The notes under the pieces were generated by a model, which did not search any database, was not told the DNA's origin, and saw only the letters and a list, made by a program, of their open reading frames with translations. A stretch of 64,000 bases of DNA, taken from Brachypodium distachyon. Taxonomy: Eukaryota > Streptophyta > Magnoliopsida > Poales > Poaceae. The position numbers and the translations under genes were made by a program. Positions 1 to 12,419 of the stretch are shown piece by piece. Every line of letters starts with the position of its first letter. The first letter of the stretch is position 1. The DNA lies in contig NC_016133.3 in the NCBI RefSeq assembly GCF_000005505.3, positions 30,435,008 to 30,499,007 on the forward strand. The letters are read 5' to 3'.

Positions 1-35
1 ATAACTCACTTTTGTATGCATATTTTCTGCCATAG

Positions 36-3000
36 GAACCAGGTGCTGCTGAAGAATCAATAAGAGATCTTCCACCATCAGCAATTGGTGAATCAAGCGG
101 TTTCGATTCAAAGGGTTTTGCGGTTGCCAATAAAGGGAAGAGTCTGGAAGCTATTGTTGAACAAGTTCGTGATGGCAGTACTATTCGTGTTTACTTGCTC
201 CCAAGTTTCCAGTTTGTCCAGATTTATGTTGCTGGAGTACAGGTATGCTTCTCATGCACCTGTTATTTGCTGTCATATGTCTTTTCCTTCAGAAATTCAA
301 CATTGCGAACAATGAAATGTAGGCTCCATCCATGGGGAGACGCCCACCGAATCCTACTGTTGTTGCCGAAGTGGAGGGCACTGCTGATGGCACCACAAAT
401 GGTGACGATTCTGTGGAAAGTCCTGCACCACTGACTACAGCACAAAGGCTTGCTGCATCGGCAGTCTCTACTGAAATTCCGCCAGATAGGTTTGGAAGAG
501 AAGCCAAGCACTTCACAGAGACTCGAGTTCTGAACAGAGATGTAAGCTCACCTTTAGTTCCATTTTTTGAATCTCATGTTTGGAGTCAACATTTATCATC
601 TTTACATCAGTTTTGTTGTTGTTATCTTCTCTATAGGTGCGGATTGTGGTTGAGGGCACAGACAGTTTTAATAATATAATTGGTTCGGTGTATTACCCTG
701 ATGGTGACACTGCAAAGGATTTGTCCCTTGAGCTTGTTGAAAATGTATGATAACTATTTATTCATGCCCCCTTTTGAGTTCACATTATTCATTGTAAGAA
801 GCAAACGTTGTTAAATTGTTTCTCGTAAATTGTCAGTCATTTTATATTTCCAAATTGTTCTGTAACCTTCCAATTACAGGGTCTTGCGAAATATGTTGAA
901 TGGAGTGCGAACATGCTAGATGTGGAAGTCAAAATAAAGCTGAAGAATGCTGAACTTCAGGCAAAGAAGGATCAGCTGCGAATTTGGACTGGATTTAAGC
1001 CACCAGCGACAAACTCGAAGCCAATCCATGACCAGAAATTCACAGGGAAAGTAGGTTGCACATTCTCACTGACATTGTATTTATCATTAGCCATGTGACT
1101 GTAACTAATGTCGTTCGTGTTAATCTCTTTATAGGTGGTCGAAGTGGTGAGTGGGGATTGCATTATTGTTGCTGATGATGCTGCTCCATATGGCAGTCCT
1201 ACAGCAGAACAACGGGTTAATCTTTCAAGTATCAGGGCTCCTAAGCTAGGCAATCCTCGTAGAGAGGACAACAAGCCCGCAAATTTTGCTCGTGAATCTA
1301 AGGAATTCTTGCGCACCCGATTGATTGGCAAACAAGTATGTAGAAGGACTGGTCATATTCTGACGGAAGTTACAATCATGCGAAGTTGATACAATAGTTG
1401 AAAACTGGTTGAATTATTTGTTGATTTCCAAATTTTCAGGTTACTGTTGAAATGGAATATTCTAGAAGGATCAGCACCGTGGATGGACAGAATGCTGCGC
1501 CCACAACGAACATGGCTGACACCAGAGTTTTAGACTATGGATCGGTTTTTCTAGGTTCACCAGCTGGTGGAGATGACACATCTTCTATTCCGAACACAGG
1601 CAACCAGCCTAGAATTAATGTTGCTGAGCTTTTGCTTTCACGTGGATTTGCTGAGATATCCAAACACCGTGACTATGAGGAAAGATCACATTATTTTGAT
1701 GCTCTATTAGCAGCTCACTCACGTGCTGAGAAAGCCAAGAAAGGACTTCATTCTGACAAACTTTCTCCTGTCATGCATATAACAGATTTGACAATGGTTT
1801 GGCTTCGTTGCCCAATCCATTAGTTTCCTTTGACAGTTGCTCTGCACGTTTACTAATTTGTAATCAATTCATATTGCCACAGGTTTCTGCAAAGAAGGCA
1901 AAAGACTTCCTTCCCTTCCTACAAAGGAACAGAAGGCAGAGTGCTATTGTTGAATATGTTTTCAGTGGCCATCGTTTCAAACTAACAATTCCAAAGGAGA
2001 CTTGCAGCATCGCCTTTTCATTGTCTGGTGTTAGGTGCCCTGGTAAAGATGAGCCCTATTCAAGTGAAGCTATTGCTCTAATGAGGAGGATGATTCTACA
2101 GCGCGATGTCGAGGTATGACTCGTTCTGTCTCTGCTTTGTCCATATCTCCATCTTCTATCTTCTATATCTAAATCTCTGCTTTGTCCATATCTCCATCTT
2201 CTATCTTCTATATCTAAAGGATACCAAATTGTTCTGCAGATTGAGGTTGAAACGGTTGATAGAAATGGAACATTCTTAGGTTCCTTGTGGGAGTCCAAGA
2301 CCAACATATCTTCTGTTCTTTTGGAGGCTGGCTTGGCCAAGCTAAGTTCATTTGGCTTGGATAGGATTGCGGATGCTCATGTCCTCACAAAAGCTGAGCA
2401 GTCTGCAAAGCAGCAGAAACTGAAGGTAACTCCTTCATCCTGGAGTAAATAATATTGTTTTTGTTGCTGACACGTATTGTTTTTTCAAGATATGGGAGAA
2501 CTACGTTGAGGGTGAAGAAGTGTCCAATGGATCTGCCTCTGAATCCAAACAGAAGGAAATTCTCAAGGTTTACTCATAAAAATATTGGAGAATACAATTT
2601 TTTCTTTGCTAAAAGGTTGCTGATATGGCTTTGTTACCTGTCTTCAGGTTGTTGTTACTGAAGTTCTTGGTGGTGGAAAGTTCTATGCCCAGACAGTAGG
2701 TGACCAGAGAGTGTCTTCCATTCAACAACAACTTGCATCATTGAAACTTAAAGAAGCGCCAGTCATTGGTGCTTTTAATCCCGTAAAGGGAGAGATAGTC
2801 CTTGCGCAATTTAGCCTCGACAACTCCTGGAATAGAGCCATGGTATGGTTACAGTTACACTCGTCCACTAACTAAATATTCTCATCTACTTATTAAATAT
2901 TCTCGTGTCAAGGTCATTGATGGTTTACACTAACCTCAGTAGCTTATTCCCTACAACTTCGTTCAACAGTACCTGTCATTAGCCATTTAACTTGATGTGC

Positions 3001-4907
3001 ATTTAACAACTATCAGTGTACTTGAGCCAGTGGACCATCAGTATGTACTTGAACCAGTGGACCTTTCGCATTTGTGTTCTTGTTGGGTTCATTTAGTCAA
3101 TTAATTTGTATTGATCAAATTTCTGTTTTTATGTTTAGGTATTACCATGCTCCTGCTCAAAATTACCACAAGGGAAGGAGTTAAAAATTTATTCTTAGTT
3201 GAAGCATGATTGGTTTTCTTACACTTATGTTTATGTGCCTCTAAACTTAAGTGGTGCACTGATGCTCTTCTACTGTTGACAAATGGCAAATTCAACATTG
3301 TAGGTAGCGAGTGTTTACCTTTAGTTTTACATAATTAAGGGGCTGTTTGGAAGAGTGGTTTTGTTAGTACAGTTTTGGACTTTAGGTGTTCAAGTCAAAT
3401 TTGAACTAAATACCAAAACTTTACGAAAAAATACCCTTCTTCCAGACAGGCCCTATGTAAGTGCAGGTATCCTAGTGTCAGACCTAACAGTGCACATGAC
3501 CACATAGAAGTATCTTCCAGTAATAAGTGCTCGACATCCCATTTCTATGCAGTACTACATGCTTGTAGTTCGTTCTTCTCTTGACTACTTAGTTTTAGAT
3601 TTTCCACAACTAATGAATAATATCTTAATGAAGCATTTCCATTGTAACTTCTTGTGCAGATTGTTAATGGACCTCGAGGAGCTGTCGAATCTGTAGATGA
3701 CAAGTTTGAAGTATTCTACATTGATTATGGTAACCAAGAAGTGGTTCCTTACAGTCGCATACGTCCTGCAGACCCATCAGTTTCCTCCTCTCCTGCTCTT
3801 GCCCAGCTGTGCAGTCTTGCATTCATAAAAGTCCCTGGTCTGGAAGATGATTATGGCCAGGAGGCAGCTGAGTATCTTAGTGAATGCTTGCTCAGCAGTT
3901 CAAAACAATTCCGAGCAATGATCGAAGAGCGTGACGTTTCTGGTGGGAAATCAAAGGGACAAGGGACTGGAGCTACTCTCATTGTGACTCTGGTTGACGC
4001 AGAGACAGAATCCAGCATCAATGCTGCCATGCTTGAGGTTTGTGCTACTGACTACTTTGCATTATGACTGAGTTGCTGGTGAGCTTCTGCAAAGTTGTCT
4101 TTCATTTCCACAAGGACCTTTATTTATGAAAATAGTTTTACATGCTATGAAAATAGGTTGGAGAAATATTGCTTAAGCAGTTTTAGTAGATTTAAACAAC
4201 TACTTGAATTGGTTCGCAATTTTGTCATGGCTAATATTTTGACATAGAAAAGGATACAGAATAATGGAATGTCCAGACAGTGTCTCTACCTTTTCTCCCG
4301 GAATGTAACTTTGGAAAGGGTACACATTGGAATTGCTATGGTTCTTTGAACACTTTTGCGTGGAATGGTTCTTCTAACGCTTGAAGGCCCTAGATGGTTT
4401 GTGGTGTTGATGGCCTGTGGGTTTAAGAAATCCAATAGCACCTGGATAAATGATTGTAAGTGTAACCACTGGTTGGTATTGTGTCATAAATGGCATATGA
4501 GGCCAAAATTCCAAATTTTGCAAGTAACTTTTATTCATAAAATTTACTCAGTGTACATTATATAAAATAAATGGAAAACAACATTTACCAGCTTACTCTA
4601 GTTTATCTGACATGGCGTAACATTCTATTAAGACTGCCAGCTAACAATGTCCCAGCTTAGATGCATATTCGTATGAAGTGCAAATTTGTCTTCATTCCTA
4701 CCCATTCTGTATGTGCAGGAAGGGGTTGCGCGACTTGAAAGAAGCAAGAGATGGGACACCAGGGAGAGGAAGACGGCTCTCCAAAATCTGGAACAGTTCC
4801 AGGAGAAAGCTAAGAAGGAAAGGCTGCGGCTTTGGCAGTACGGAGATGTCGAATCTGACGAGGAGGAGCAAGCTCCAGGTGCAAGGAAACCAGGAGGGCG
4901 TCGGTAG
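36..4907 (+). CDS. TSN: Tudor-SN ribonuclease-like protein, 3' part (12 exons)
   Basis: Partial gene; the first roughly 150 residues lie left of the window. Exons: 36-242, 323-541, 637-744, 880-1050, 1135-1335, 1440-1796, 1883-2113, 2240-2425, 2490-2567, 2648-2842, 3660-4037, 4719-4907. Every exon length is a multiple of three (all introns phase 0) and all boundaries are GT-AG, giving 839 aa in frame to the TAG at 4905-4907. The protein shows the end of SN1, then staphylococcal-nuclease-like repeats SN2-SN4, a Tudor domain ([14 protein letters not shown] near 3705-3750) and the split C-terminal SN5, ending in a basic/acidic tail ([10 protein letters not shown]). Tudor-SN proteins bind RNA and act in mRNA stabilisation, stress granules and P-bodies in plants, and as splicing or RISC-associated factors in animals. 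That function is family knowledge. Length and domain order fit the usual ~985-1000 aa. Identification is very secure. Confidence 0.96.
2129..2218. repeat. Perfect 45-bp tandem duplication in a TSN intron
   Basis: Two identical 45-bp units, 2129-2173 and 2174-2218, each starting TCTCTGCTTTG and ending ATATCTAAA, lie directly head to tail in the TSN intron 2114-2239. The units are pyrimidine-rich and sit just upstream of the acceptor at 2238-2239, so they double the polypyrimidine tract. Perfect identity suggests a recent slippage event. Confidence 0.95.
3340..3453. mobile_element. hAT-type MITE in a TSN intron
   Basis: A 114-bp element with terminal inverted repeats: GGGCTGTTTGGAAG at the left, and CTTCCAGACAGGCCC at the right, which is its imperfect reverse complement. 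It is flanked by an 8-bp imperfect target duplication (TAATTAAG at 3332-3339, TATGTAAG at 3454-3461, 6/8 match). An 8-bp duplication and these termini are typical of non-autonomous hAT elements. It lies inside the 817-bp TSN intron 2843-3659, which explains part of that intron's length. It has no coding capacity. Confidence 0.75.
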
Positions 4908-5160
4908 ACGAGAGAAAGCGGCTCGAGAAAGTGGTATGGTCATGGCTTAGCTTTGAAGTTTTTTGGACACCAAGTGGAACTCAGCCGGGAACTTATATGA
5001 AAACTAGTAAGAGGACTTCATTCATGCAGTTAGAAGAGAACTTAGCAAGGCGAAACTTTCTCAGTTTGAGCACTGTCAATGCAGAACTGTTCCTTTTTTA
5101 CATCATTAAAGTTAAATAGCTGAAATACATTGTTTTTCCCCTAAGCTTAATAAGGTCGTG
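4908..5160 (+). terminator. TSN 3' UTR and probable polyadenylation region
   Basis: Sequence after the TSN stop codon is AT-rich. It contains ATTAAAG near 5104 and AATAAGG near 5148, plausible near-upstream polyadenylation elements. The exact cleavage site cannot be read from sequence alone. Confidence 0.5.
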
Positions 5161-5608
5161 TCCTTGTGGACTGCTTTTCCTTGTAGACAGAACATTAATA
5201 CTGAGAACTGTAGTCAATTAAAATTCAGGCTTGGAGTTGAATGTCGCAATAGAGTAACTTGTACTACTGTCCCATGCTTTGGATGTGATTCGTTATGTAT
5301 TCTATGGCAAGGATTTGATTAGGGTCCTCGTGGACGGCTGATTTGTTCAATCCATTTGGTGGAAAATTCGTTCTCCATCCAACGCCTCCCGCTAATTATG
5401 CCATGAACCAGCAAACTGAACTCAGGAATCTGCATGCACCATTAGATCCCCAATCAATCGAAGCGGACATCTGACTCGTGGCTGCTAGGACTAGCTAAAT
5501 GAGCCTACTCGGAACACAAAGGGATCACATCATTAAGTTTATTATTGATAACGATCTGAAAGTATGAATCGGCTCGGTTCATTAAATACTCGTGAGTGCT
5601 TGTTAGTA

Positions 5609-5717
5609 CTCGCCCCGTTTCATAATTCTTGTATCAAATTTGCAAAAAATGGATGTATCTATTTTTTAAAAACGTCTAGAACGTAATATTTCGACAAAAA
5701 TTATGGAACATAAGAAG
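5609..5717. mobile_element. Degenerate Stowaway-like MITE
   Basis: About 109 bp with inverted ends: CGCCCCGTTTCATAATTCTTG at the left and a decayed complement (AATTATGGAACATAAG) at the right, bounded by TA. The interior (GGATGTATCTATTTTTTAAAAACGTCTAGA) matches the family also seen at 12114-12208 and 18993-19105. No open reading frame. Confidence 0.65.
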
Positions 5718-6546
5718 TAATATCTAAGCCGCAAAAGCTGCGCTCGGTCGATCTGATAGCGATAAAAAATGTATATGGTCACAACAATGGAGTTCATCTC
5801 GCCGGCACCAATACGGATACGACACGGAGACACGTCATCTTCTATATCCAAGTAGAAGCAACCCACTACTAGATTTCTCTAAACATGCAAACATGCCACA
5901 TCATCATATAATTAATTTGTTCACACCTATTTAGTGGAAAACTCATATTTTGCACATGCATGCATGTTACTTCCAGCAAGCTATCCCCACTAAGTGAAAA
6001 ATGTACAATTTCATTATATTTTTTAATTTTGAATACTCTTTGTGTTAACTAAAATTTCTGCAACAACATGCGGGGCATCATCTAGTTTTTCCAAAATGAG
6101 TGTACGCGGATACGTTTGAGTAACTTTTAAAAATAAAAGTAAAATCAATATGAACAGGAAATTATGAAATGATAAAATGAAGTTCAAGTTCAGCAATGCA
6201 TACAAGCACAACATAGCAAAGTAGCAAATTTGACAATAATATGCATATGGTCACCCCCATTGTATTGGGTTCATTCCTCAAATTTGACAGTAATTATCAC
6301 TAATAATTAGCTAAATCCTTTGGTGTCAAGTGACACCAGTGCCGATGAAGCAGCTGCGTCCTGCCCAGTGGCTGTCACAATCCATCCTCCGCTACTTCAT
6401 GCCCCCGTCTCCGCTGCACCGCCACCAGCCTAGCACCGTCCACCATGTCACCCCTACCACCCTCTTCTCCATGCGACGTGCCAACGTGGATCCTCAAATC
6501 CAACCATCGGCAATAATTAGAATCAGCAGGTGGTGGTAGTTTCCAT
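5718..6546. other. AT-rich intergenic DNA, no feature recognised
   Basis: Mostly AT-rich spacer downstream of TSN. Short open frames here lack codon character and recognisable domains. Confidence 0.6.
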
Positions 6547-7056
6547 CAGATTATCTTCAACAACATACCCATATTTCAGATACCCAAAAACCGTTATAGA
6601 TAGAGCAGAGAGAAAATTTGTGTATCCAAAATGTGTCTAGTTTTTGCAGCATACCCAAAACTAGGTGCCGATATGCATCAATTCACATCAGCCCCACCTG
6701 TGATCGTGGGTATTGACTGCTTCTTGTGAGAAGAAGGGAGAGAAGAGGGATGGCAGCTCCAGTGGCCGGAATCGACGGGGAATATTGACAGATCCGATGG
6801 CCGGAATCAACGGGGAAGCTAGCCGGCAGCTCGGGCTCAGGAGCCATCCCTGCGTTGATGGTCGGAGTTGAAGAAGAAGCTCAGGCTCGGGAACCTTTGG
6901 TAACCCATATTTGGTATTGTGGGGCAAAATATGGGTAGTTACCCATAAACTTGGGTATTGGATATATGTGTATGCTGTTGCTTTGAGGAAGACAATATTT
7001 GGGACAAATACCTATATTGACCTTAAACATGTGTGTGTTGTTGGAGATGTTCTAAG
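6547..7056. mobile_element. Non-autonomous DNA transposon with imperfect terminal inverted repeats
   Basis: The left end GATTATCTTCAACAACATAC and the reverse complement of the right end (GAACATCTCCAACAACACAC) match at about 16 of 20 positions. Second-level inverted similarity exists inside (ATACCCATATTT versus AATATGGGTAGTTACCC). The interior is not coding. The CATCTCCAAC-type terminus is common in grass MITEs of the PIF/Harbinger or hAT kinds. I could not settle the target duplication, so the superfamily is open. Confidence 0.55.
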
Positions 7057-8390
7057 CCAGCAGTGTGTGGAGCGGCCACAATAAATCAGCAGCGGCTGGC
7101 TTTGTCACTGTTTTTTTATTTCTTTGCAACATTGAAGTACAAATGTCCTCTGGTTACTTGCACAATTACTTGATGTAAGCTCACAAAATCCCCAAATAGG
7201 TTGCATTTAATTTATTTATACGTCACAAATTTCTGCTCATCTCATTGTCAAGCATGTTTTTTTTCAGCAACTGAACCGTTCTATTTTAGTATGTTTTAGA
7301 ATTTCTGTGCTTCTAGTACGTCTCATTTATGATGTGGTAGCAACAAATTGTTGCTTCAAAGTATACATGATTCCCACTTATCCTCTATGTGCTCCTGTAT
7401 CTACAACCATGCTTCTTGGTTTTGTATATTTGTCTCCGGTATGTAGAGAAAAAATTGATTTAAATAGGCATGCTTCCACCGTAATTCACCTTTTTTTCGA
7501 TGGCCCCGACATCTGGCTCTTCGCGGTAATGGCAAGGTGGTCCCGAGGGTACTACCTCAAGGGATCAAGTCCCTGTCCCTAACTGCTTCCCCATAGGGTC
7601 GTGACCAATATGTTACGGTGCTTCAAAGGTGGCACGGAAGCAAATTCTTCATTCAATACAAGCAACTTATTATTTATGTCGAAACAAATCTCCACATAGT
7701 TCTAGCAAATGTAATCACTGCGTTCAAACATTGTTTAGCTTGATGAAAACAAATTCTTGGTTCACTGGATATAATTATCTACTCGATGGGAAAAAAAATT
7801 CCTAGTCTAGTTCTATACTTGATGGAAATAAAATCCTATGGAAATAATTCTCTACTTGATGGAAAATATTGTGCTGATTCGAAAACAAAATATATATTTA
7901 CATCAGACGCTTTTTTAGTTAAATTCACTTATTATGGAAGCAAATTCTTAGGTCCATGGAAGCATCGCGTCACGGTAATTTTCTTGTGTTGAAATTTGTT
8001 GTAATAAAATAAAATCCTTATATGGGCCAGACCATATTCCTACGTGGCGACGACCAAGTCAACCAACCCCAAAGACCGGTCAATTTGCAAACAAGGCATG
8101 GTCATGCCAATTAGGCCCAGCCAAAGGAGTCCACAAGTCCAGCCTCTCATGCCATGGTCAAAGGGGAAGAGGAGTCTGAGTAAGAGCCAAGAAAGGTGTA
8201 GGGACGAGGCTTTTGGTTCATGGACCATGGACTAACCCTTAATTTTCCCATTTGGTGCACACAAAAGTTATGGACCAATGATTACTTTTTATCACTTTTC
8301 TCTCTTCCTCAAAGGTAGTCATGGTCTTTTGTCATAGACCCTAGACTATAAACATGTATCGTTCACTCTCAACTTGAATAAAATTAAGGG
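7057..8390. other. Intergenic DNA, no gene
   Basis: AT-rich. A degenerate motif resembling CTACTTGATGGAAA recurs near 7740, 7780, 7820 and 7850, suggesting an old decayed repeat. Nothing is identifiable as coding or RNA. Confidence 0.55.
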
Positions 8391-8830
8391 GAGAGGGCTA
8401 GAGAAACCTAAAAGGCCTGCTCTCGAGTGCTTGGGTCGAGCCTAGTCCACGACCTCAGGGACGCACCTTATGAAGCCTAGTTTCGAGATTTCGGGTCGTC
8501 TAGTACGACCTCGACTCGAAGTAGAGGGATCGGATTAGAGTTTTGAGGGTATCCTAACCTCGCGCTACTTGGGAAGACAAGTTTGGCCCAAGTCCGAGGC
8601 AGCCCCGAAAGATCTCTCACCATAAATGACTTGGGAAGACGAGCTCGGCCGAAGCACTTGGCTAACGACCCCCTCGAAATCTCTCCTAACATAGGACTAA
8701 GTCGTACCCGCAGAGTCGACCGAACATATTCAAAAAATATCGACGTATCAACTTGTCCAAGTGTACGGCGACATTCGCTATAAGACCGGCGTACAAGCCT
8801 TACCCACTACTCACGCACTTGTGACAAGCA
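8391..8830. repeat. LTR-retrotransposon-like remnant with ~62-bp degenerate tandem motif
   Basis: The stretch differs in composition from its AT-rich flanks. It has recurring CTTGGGAAGAC(A/G)AG blocks at about 8569 and 8631, followed by similar GCCCCGAAAGATCTCTC and CCCTCGAAATCTCTCC segments, so two units about 62 bp apart. Such CTCGGCCGA/GGAAGACGAG-rich repeats are common in Gypsy LTRs of grasses. No TG...CA ends, primer-binding site or paired LTR could be placed, so this is a fragment at best. Confidence 0.35.
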
Positions 8831-9807
8831 TTGGCATCCTTACTCTTGTTTTCTAGATCAACAACAACAAAACTAAAAACTAAAAACACGAAACAAAATA
8901 ATTTTGGATCGAAGCAATTTTTGTTGAGCCAGAAGCACATTTGAGTAACATTGGCAACATAATTTGATTTATAATGAGGCATATATTAAATTAATTAGTC
9001 TGCTTCAATTCCAAAATTATTTTCCTAAAATCAAGAGAACACTAGTACAGTTAGTTTTTAGTTGGAAATGCGTAGTGTGTGGGTCACCGTTTGCTAGTGT
9101 GTTTGGGATCTTCTGAAAGAATTGGCCTTATATACGTTTGCTTCATGGAGCGTTGTTGCTGGATCTAATCCCTCGACAGTCAGCTATACCGATGGGATGA
9201 TAGGCATAGGACTACCGATACCTAGTCATCGATCGCCATTTGGTTATACAAGAGTTCCACCTGAAGCATACGTTGTCGTCTCGTCGAGCCGAAGCCCTTC
9301 CCACTTTCCCAGGAGTCCAGTTTCATGCATGGATGAAACCCTTAGTCAGTGGATTTTTTTTCTCCGCAGGATTTCTTTTGTCAGAAAGTTCTACTTGCCG
9401 CGTCCCAAAACGTAACCGATGAACCAGCCCTCTACGTGTAACGCGTCACTGACTTATCCATGCCAGAAGCGTGGCACCGACCATGCATATATGCATGCAT
9501 GCTGGGGCTGTTTGTTGGCCCGAAATTGGCACGCTACAGACAGATTCACGTTGTTTCAGGTCAACATTTCGTGTTGTTTAGCACAAAATACGGATGGCTT
9601 CGATCCATCATCCCTCCCGTGCCAACGTGCCAGTAGCAGACCGCAAGCAACGGCACGTAATCTACAACGACTACTCGGAAACCTGCTTCTGCTCCGTCGT
9701 GTGATCCGCTGGCCAGAATATATCTCTTCGCCTAGCTGCCTGCACGACCATGTGATTAGGAGGAAGGAGATGGGTTTGTGGCTGGCACGAGCTCTTGCGG
9801 CGCCCTG

Positions 9808-10036
9808 GGTGTGTTTGATTGAAACCAACATCTACCCTGTTAATTTTTGGACATTGACTAAAAGTTGGTTTTTGTTTGGATGGTTGCTAAATATTTGGTT
9901 TGTCAATATTCTATAGCTAACTCTAATTCATTTTTTATCAAAGTTGACCAATTCATTGGTAAGCAAAACCATGACCAATATTTTGGCAAGCCAAATTTTT
10001 CGTAGGGCCAACTTGGGCTCAAACCGAACAGAACCC
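9808..10036. mobile_element. Decayed hAT-like MITE
   Basis: The left end GGGTGTGTTTGATTGAAACC and the right end CTCAAACCGAACAGAACCCC are imperfect complements of the familiar grass terminus GGGTGTGTTTGGTTG. The interior has paired motifs such as TTTTTGGACATTG and TTTTGGCAAGCCAAATTTT. An 8-bp target duplication is not convincing. No coding capacity. Confidence 0.5.
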
Positions 10037-10469
10037 CTGTTCCCCTCAGCACCATTATTTTTCTTTTCTTTTTTCGCAAAGAACCCATGGATGGATAACA
10101 AATTGGCAAATGGCTGAAGCTTTTGGTGGATGGGATCTACTAGGTATTTCTCCCGACTGTATTGTCCGTCCAAACACAAAAGATCTCGGGAGGGATCCAA
10201 ATATCATCTGTCGCGAATGCAGAATTCCAGATCCCAGAATAGATTTTGACGGAGCGCAAACTGTTGCGGCTAGCTGTGTTTTTCTGTCGGCGTGTCTTGT
10301 GGCCGCGTGATTTGCGCGCAAGACAACAAAGGGACTGACATTGATCTGATCGTTGACGTGGGCCTAGTCATTCGTAGGAGCGACCGCGTGTTGTATGGAT
10401 CATCTGGCTTTGTCGTAGTACCGTGCTACTGCATGCTATGCTAGGCGATCTACGCCCGTCCCGCCCAAG

Positions 10470-10570
10470 CTAAAATATCAGGGTATTTTGCGCTTTCTTT
10501 CCATACAAATAATATTCTAAAACATATAATTTTATACAAATCTAAGTCACTTCCCGGACGGAGGGAGTAT
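10470..10570. mobile_element. Right half of a Stowaway-like MITE
   Basis: AT-rich DNA ends in GGACGGAGGGAGTA at about 10556-10569, the characteristic right terminus of Stowaway/Mariner-type MITEs. The left terminus is decayed (TCAGGGTATTTTGCG). Only one clean end is visible. Confidence 0.45.
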
Positions 10571-10594
10571 TTGATATGATGATGGACTACGGCC

Positions 10595-10784
10595 GTGTGG
10601 TACGCACCCAGGCACGGGCCCTGCCCCCCCCCCCCCCCCCAATATTTGGAATTTATACTTAATCCTCCTCATAACCTTTACAATTTTATCCTATAAGTTT
10701 CAGTTTTTATGTTTCGGCCCTCCCAATAAATCATCTTTTCTATTCTGGCCCTCCATATGTTCTTTTCCTGCCTCCGCCCTTGGT
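10595..10784. mobile_element. Possible MITE relic carrying a 17-C homopolymer
   Basis: The left side reads ACCCAGGCACGGGCCCTG followed by an uninterrupted run of 17 C (10624-10640). The right side ends near CCTGCCTCCGCCCTTGG. The pattern recalls grass elements with CAGGGGCGGA-type ends and internal GGGCCC/poly-C, but the left end is degraded and no target duplication is visible. Confidence 0.35.
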
Positions 10785-12113
10785 GGTACACCATGGTTGG
10801 CATCTTGAGCGCCAAATGTTCATTGCATCGTTACACGCGAGCTACGGACACAGGACAAACGCAACTGAGAAAGAAAAGTCAAACTGGTTCAAACTTCAAA
10901 ACTAAAATTCTTATGTACTCTTTAAAAAATATTAACTCTTGTACAACATGATATTTACAAGAACCATGGATTTTCTATCCGGAGGGTCGTTGTCCCTAGA
11001 ATCCACCGTACATTGGTGCTTAGGATCCGTGCATTGCACGTCTAACCATAATCAGATTCTTAGTAACGTACTACGCATGGAAAGAAACCCTAGCCGCTCT
11101 CTTCTTCCCCTAGAAATCCCATATAGGGTTCTGCCTTCGTCGTCATCCCTACTCCACCGGTAAATCGCCAGGATTCTCCTCCTCCACCAGCTCTGCTGGT
11201 CGAGGTGTGTAAGAAGGCATCGATCCATCGGTGGAAGCTGTAGTTTTCCTTGTCTAGAAGCTTTGATAGGTCTCTTCATTTATCAAGTATCGGCGGCGGC
11301 AAGACGATGGCGGAGGCATGAAATAAGGCCTCCTGCCTCGGCCTCGTTTCGGTGGTACTTTGTACCGTCAGGAGGAGTGTGAAAGATGGTGTGGTCCTCG
11401 CGAAGGCGTCGAGCCGATGCTTGGCAGATGGCGATGTTTGTGTTTGAGATTGTTTTATGATTTCCCTCGAGTTCGCCCGCCAGGACGTAATCGGCAGAGG
11501 ACCGGGCTAGGTTCCCGTCAAACCCTCGGGGCGGCGAGGTTAGTGTTTCTTGTCGTGCGTGCGCGTCGATGAGATACAGTGTCAAGTTCTTCAGATCGAT
11601 TCAAGGGTTCGACAAACGGCAACTGTGGCTCCGAGACACTGCTCCTTAGGGGCACGTGTGCGAGGAATTCTTTGTTGTCATGGACAAGGTTTGGCTGGCT
11701 CCGGTATGGGAGGAGCGACAATAGTGTGTCATCAGCTCGTTCTGGTGGCGGTACTGGTCATCAGATGGTCTAGATATCTCGATGCAATTTCTATTATGTT
11801 TGAACTGCTTCTGTATTTTTTATGAACCCGATAGATAAAAAGATTGATTCTTAGTGATAGTATAAAATGTCACGATCAAGTTCAATTCGAGGAGAATGGG
11901 TTGAGCGGCAGGTTACATCTATGTCAACTGGATTGACTAGTCAAACCATGCCATATAGTCTATCAATCTATCATGTCCATTCAAAATGGGCTCCTACTCA
12001 CAATTTTTATTGTTTCTTCCGTGCCTCATGCCCCTCGTCATTGGAGTATCTCCTTTTGCAACAAACAACTGGTCCTTAAAATACTAATGCTTGGATCAGT
12101 TCGTAGTATATTA
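10785..12113. other. Intergenic DNA, moderately GC-rich, no gene recognised
   Basis: Contains a stretch (about 11050-11830) that looks like a plant 5' leader (AAACCCTAGCCGC) followed by mixed GC-rich sequence. Both strands are cut by frequent stops, and no domain, splice pattern or tRNA was found. It may be a decayed transposon or gene fragment. Confidence 0.5.
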
Positions 12114-12208
12114 CTCTCCGTTTCTTGTCGAATGTATTTAGATGTTTTTTAGAGATAGATACATTCATATTTGAGCAAATTTGAGATAAGAATTATGAAA
12201 CGGAGAAA
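12114..12208. mobile_element. Stowaway-like MITE
   Basis: CTCTCCGTTTCTTGTCGAATG at the left and the complementary AATTATGAAACGGAG at the right, flanked by TA. The interior (TTTAGAGATAGATACATTCATATTTGAGC) matches the copy at 18993-19105. Confidence 0.7.
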
Positions 12209-12419
12209 ATATTCAGCAGCGAAAAATATTCCATGGCGAGTGTCCGAGGCGCTGTTCTCTTGATCTTAATGTTTCGTTACCCCAGTATTGGAGGAAAGAC
12301 AAAGTATTGTACACCGATGGAGCCCTCCAAAGCACATAATTCCAAACCAGCCTACCTATCCCCAAATTCTTTACTAAATACTCCGTGAAAAGATTGGCAT
12401 GCCTGAAGAAGTTTGACGT

